A program made the translations under genes and the position numbers. A stretch of 15,937 bases of DNA from Victivallales bacterium Lenti_02 (lineage in GTDB: Bacteria; Verrucomicrobiota; Lentisphaeria; Oligosphaerales; Lenti-02). The stretch lies in contig LVAZ01000212.1 in NCBI GenBank assembly GCA_001603055.1, positions 1-15,937 on the forward strand, in the 5' to 3' direction. Within the stretch, counting starts at the first letter, position 1. Each line of letters begins with the position of its first letter. Shown here in pieces: positions 15,501 through 15,937 of the stretch. The notes below the pieces were generated by a model. It did not search any database, was not told the origin of the DNA, and was given only the letters and a program-made list of their open reading frames with translations.

Positions 15501-15937
15501 TCTACAGCCCGCAGCTCGCCAGCAATCCCATCCCCTTCTCCCGCACCCTCTACGAGAACAGCGAGCTGTGGGTGCTGCGGCTGGCCAACAACGGCACCGC
15601 CCCGGTCTGGAATGCCGGGCTCACCGCGACCTTCGGCCCCGCCTTCGCCGTGCAGAGCGCGGAGCTGGTCACCGCCGCCCAGGCCGCCGACCCCGCCGCC
15701 GCCGAGGGCAACGGGCTGGACATCCTGGCACTGGGGACGACTCCCGACCCCCAGGAGTTCTACTGGACCTTCCAGGGCGTGGACTTCCAGGCGGACCCGG
15801 ACGGCGCGGGCGGGCTGTCCGACGTGGACGGGGACGGGCTGCACGACGATATGCCGCCGGGCGCCGCCACCTATGTCCTCCTCCGCATCAACTACGTGGA
15901 CTGCACGCTGGCCGACATGTTCATCAACCTGGCCGGC
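12539..15937 (+). CDS. Giant secreted DUF11/Ig-like repeat protein, 5' part (runs off right edge)
   Basis: From ATG 12539 the frame stays open for 1133 codons to the window end, so the protein is larger than this. GGAGAG just upstream is the ribosome site. Residues 1-31 form a signal peptide (MKKSIPP, a hydrophobic core, then LHA|SV). The rest is beta-rich, full of Thr, Asp, Gly and Pro, with DUF11-like strands such as VWTATVTNVGLGNANNLAV and LWVLRLANNGTAPVWNAGL. Cysteines recur at module boundaries (141, 304/322, 360, 465/484, 612/632/635, 681, 816, 947/963, 1122), often in PCE-x-YTV contexts, suggesting repeated modules with possible disulfides. D-x-DGDG-x2-DD-x-PPG occurs at 276-288 and again at 1095-1107. 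No catalytic domain is seen. A cell-surface or matrix protein is inferred. Confidence 0.88.
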   Translation, partial: MKKSIPPAPFRHLLLAVVLLAAGLGGVRLHASVAITTDAAGNEAAWGEYVTVTLTYQNLAGGAQSAADLVAELDLVNPEFSYVPGSVEITLPGPVVLNGVAANPAVAGNVLTWDIDALFDPDPVLANGEEMTIVFDLKVGCESVTTQFRADVDAVLSTSGAFTFLGLYTLTVSPPSLILSLTPSAQTVQLTGGAEVVWTATVTNVGLGNANNLAVRFGLDASLVYLNGSATVGTISQGGTLPNAPGVSTDGDPVAVHTWRLGADFASDPGAGDLADLDGDGEWDDLPPGGSFTITNIRAQLQDCEPIGLYFDVATGFDGEACIDSATTDPIDTQSGFVSTVPATPDFTYAFTGLVGIDYCTGASDATFTIENPVGAGPVSNLEFTIGNFPTGIDFVFPASQGTGTGLHTVVSNLDDSSPQVLSGASAVTFDAATGELENFPILDSGKKITLTFDIESISGAGAFCSSQGLSRTLSITPSYTDLCGSPYSPLPGSATLSRTNPVRLQLSTGHGGTDKIFIGDASRTYSVSATYSAVAGNPWPQLPGEMPITLTYTYDEALVFLGSSGTGLYVAPVNDALAKTLTWSNLTFDQANAAFTANLEFRVLTRAEAPCEAGREYTNTFNVETVTLTDCLGCTYSLGGDTNFRGFINQQKDYVDTPIDFMNKTVDYIDTLAGSQGEACRPYEYTVTVDFGGAAPASWSGMVPGLAVDPDGNPLTEMVLIERPSQGQTFHALRSVIYNAVDYGPNGSGDFTDADVTTFGNGEIWLFLGKLDTLTALNPDDGHTLEIVWEFDPPTTFGQLAEFSEIRWSTAESLCGPEFGYEHGVWVEVGQQTLGYTFNSPGYVLRGDVATHSFTVSRQNGAHFAYDLVVVVDLDPENAAAPFVLDYSYRRNTAVFSGFLDAAGNPVAAFEPAVVDDTLVWDFRAEGYRVLQATGQISLDLLTAPCEPNPQYTVKIDYNRFCNYEADPLGTDPRQVGIALQTVSPTIYSPQLASNPIPFSRTLYENSELWVLRLANNGTAPVWNAGLTATFGPAFAVQSAELVTAAQAADPAAAEGNGLDILALGTTPDPQEFYWTFQGVDFQADPDGAGGLSDVDGDGLHDDMPPGAATYVLLRINYVDCTLADMFINLAG

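Noticed and set aside
12509..15844. A 1111-codon open frame on the minus strand opposite the giant surface protein
   Set aside because: It mirrors the GC-rich codon pattern of the plus-strand gene, has low-complexity Gly/Val/Asp/Arg-rich sequence, no family resemblance and no fitting ribosome site. The plus-strand frame has a signal peptide and domain-like repeats.
1..15937. CRISPR arrays, insertion sequences, tRNA or rRNA genes
   Set aside because: No regularly spaced direct repeats, transposase motifs, terminal inverted repeats, or tRNA/rRNA signatures were recognised on either strand.

Overview
This is a GC-rich bacterial window. It carries a molybdenum nitrogenase locus and, to its right, a separate two-gene unit that appears to be controlled by a cyclic di-GMP riboswitch. 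The nifH-nifI1-nifI2-nifD-nifK order, the 456-residue NifK lacking the long N-terminal extension, and the 544-residue NifD with an extra block near residues 380-440 are typical of the anaerobe-type nitrogenases (clusters II/III) of sulfate reducers, clostridia, methanogens and some PVC-group bacteria. A sigma-54/NifA system makes it bacterial. A DUF1573 protein and a giant DUF11-like surface protein would suit either a Desulfobacterota-like anaerobe or a Lentisphaerota/Kiritimatiellota-like one. I cannot decide between these from sequence alone.

Left part (2-4256, plus strand): a tightly packed, probably single operon. It holds the 3' end of a homocitrate synthase gene (nifV), a thioredoxin-like [2Fe-2S] ferredoxin, an unrecognised helical (possibly HEPN-like) protein, a GNAT acetyltransferase and the molybdate transporter genes modA, modB and modC. 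Together they supply homocitrate and molybdenum for FeMo-co, plus a candidate electron carrier. The operon converges on the structural genes, and a symmetrical 11-bp hairpin (4268-4300) separates the two units.

Middle part (4326-9013, minus strand): nifH, nifI1, nifI2, nifD and nifK (transcribed right to left) encode the Fe protein, the two PII-like switch-off regulators and the MoFe protein subunits. nifE, nifN and nifB are not in the window. nifA lies divergently at 9502-11115. The 488-bp intergenic region has a well-spaced -24/-12 promoter on each side, so both nifH and nifA look sigma-54 dependent. I found no perfect TGT-N10-ACA NifA site there. Instead there are four copies of a GTTGC-N-ACATTTC-like element in alternating orientation.

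Right part (11116-15937, plus strand): about 355 bp without a recognisable gene, then a clear GEMM-I (c-di-GMP-I) riboswitch at about 11473-11563. A leader follows in which the Shine-Dalgarno can be paired, then a DUF1573 secreted protein. Next comes the first 1133 codons of a giant secreted protein with Cys-containing Ig/DUF11-like modules and two distant D-x-DGDG loops, which runs off the right edge. I infer that cyclic di-GMP controls an extracellular or envelope structure, unrelated to nitrogen fixation apart from adjacency.
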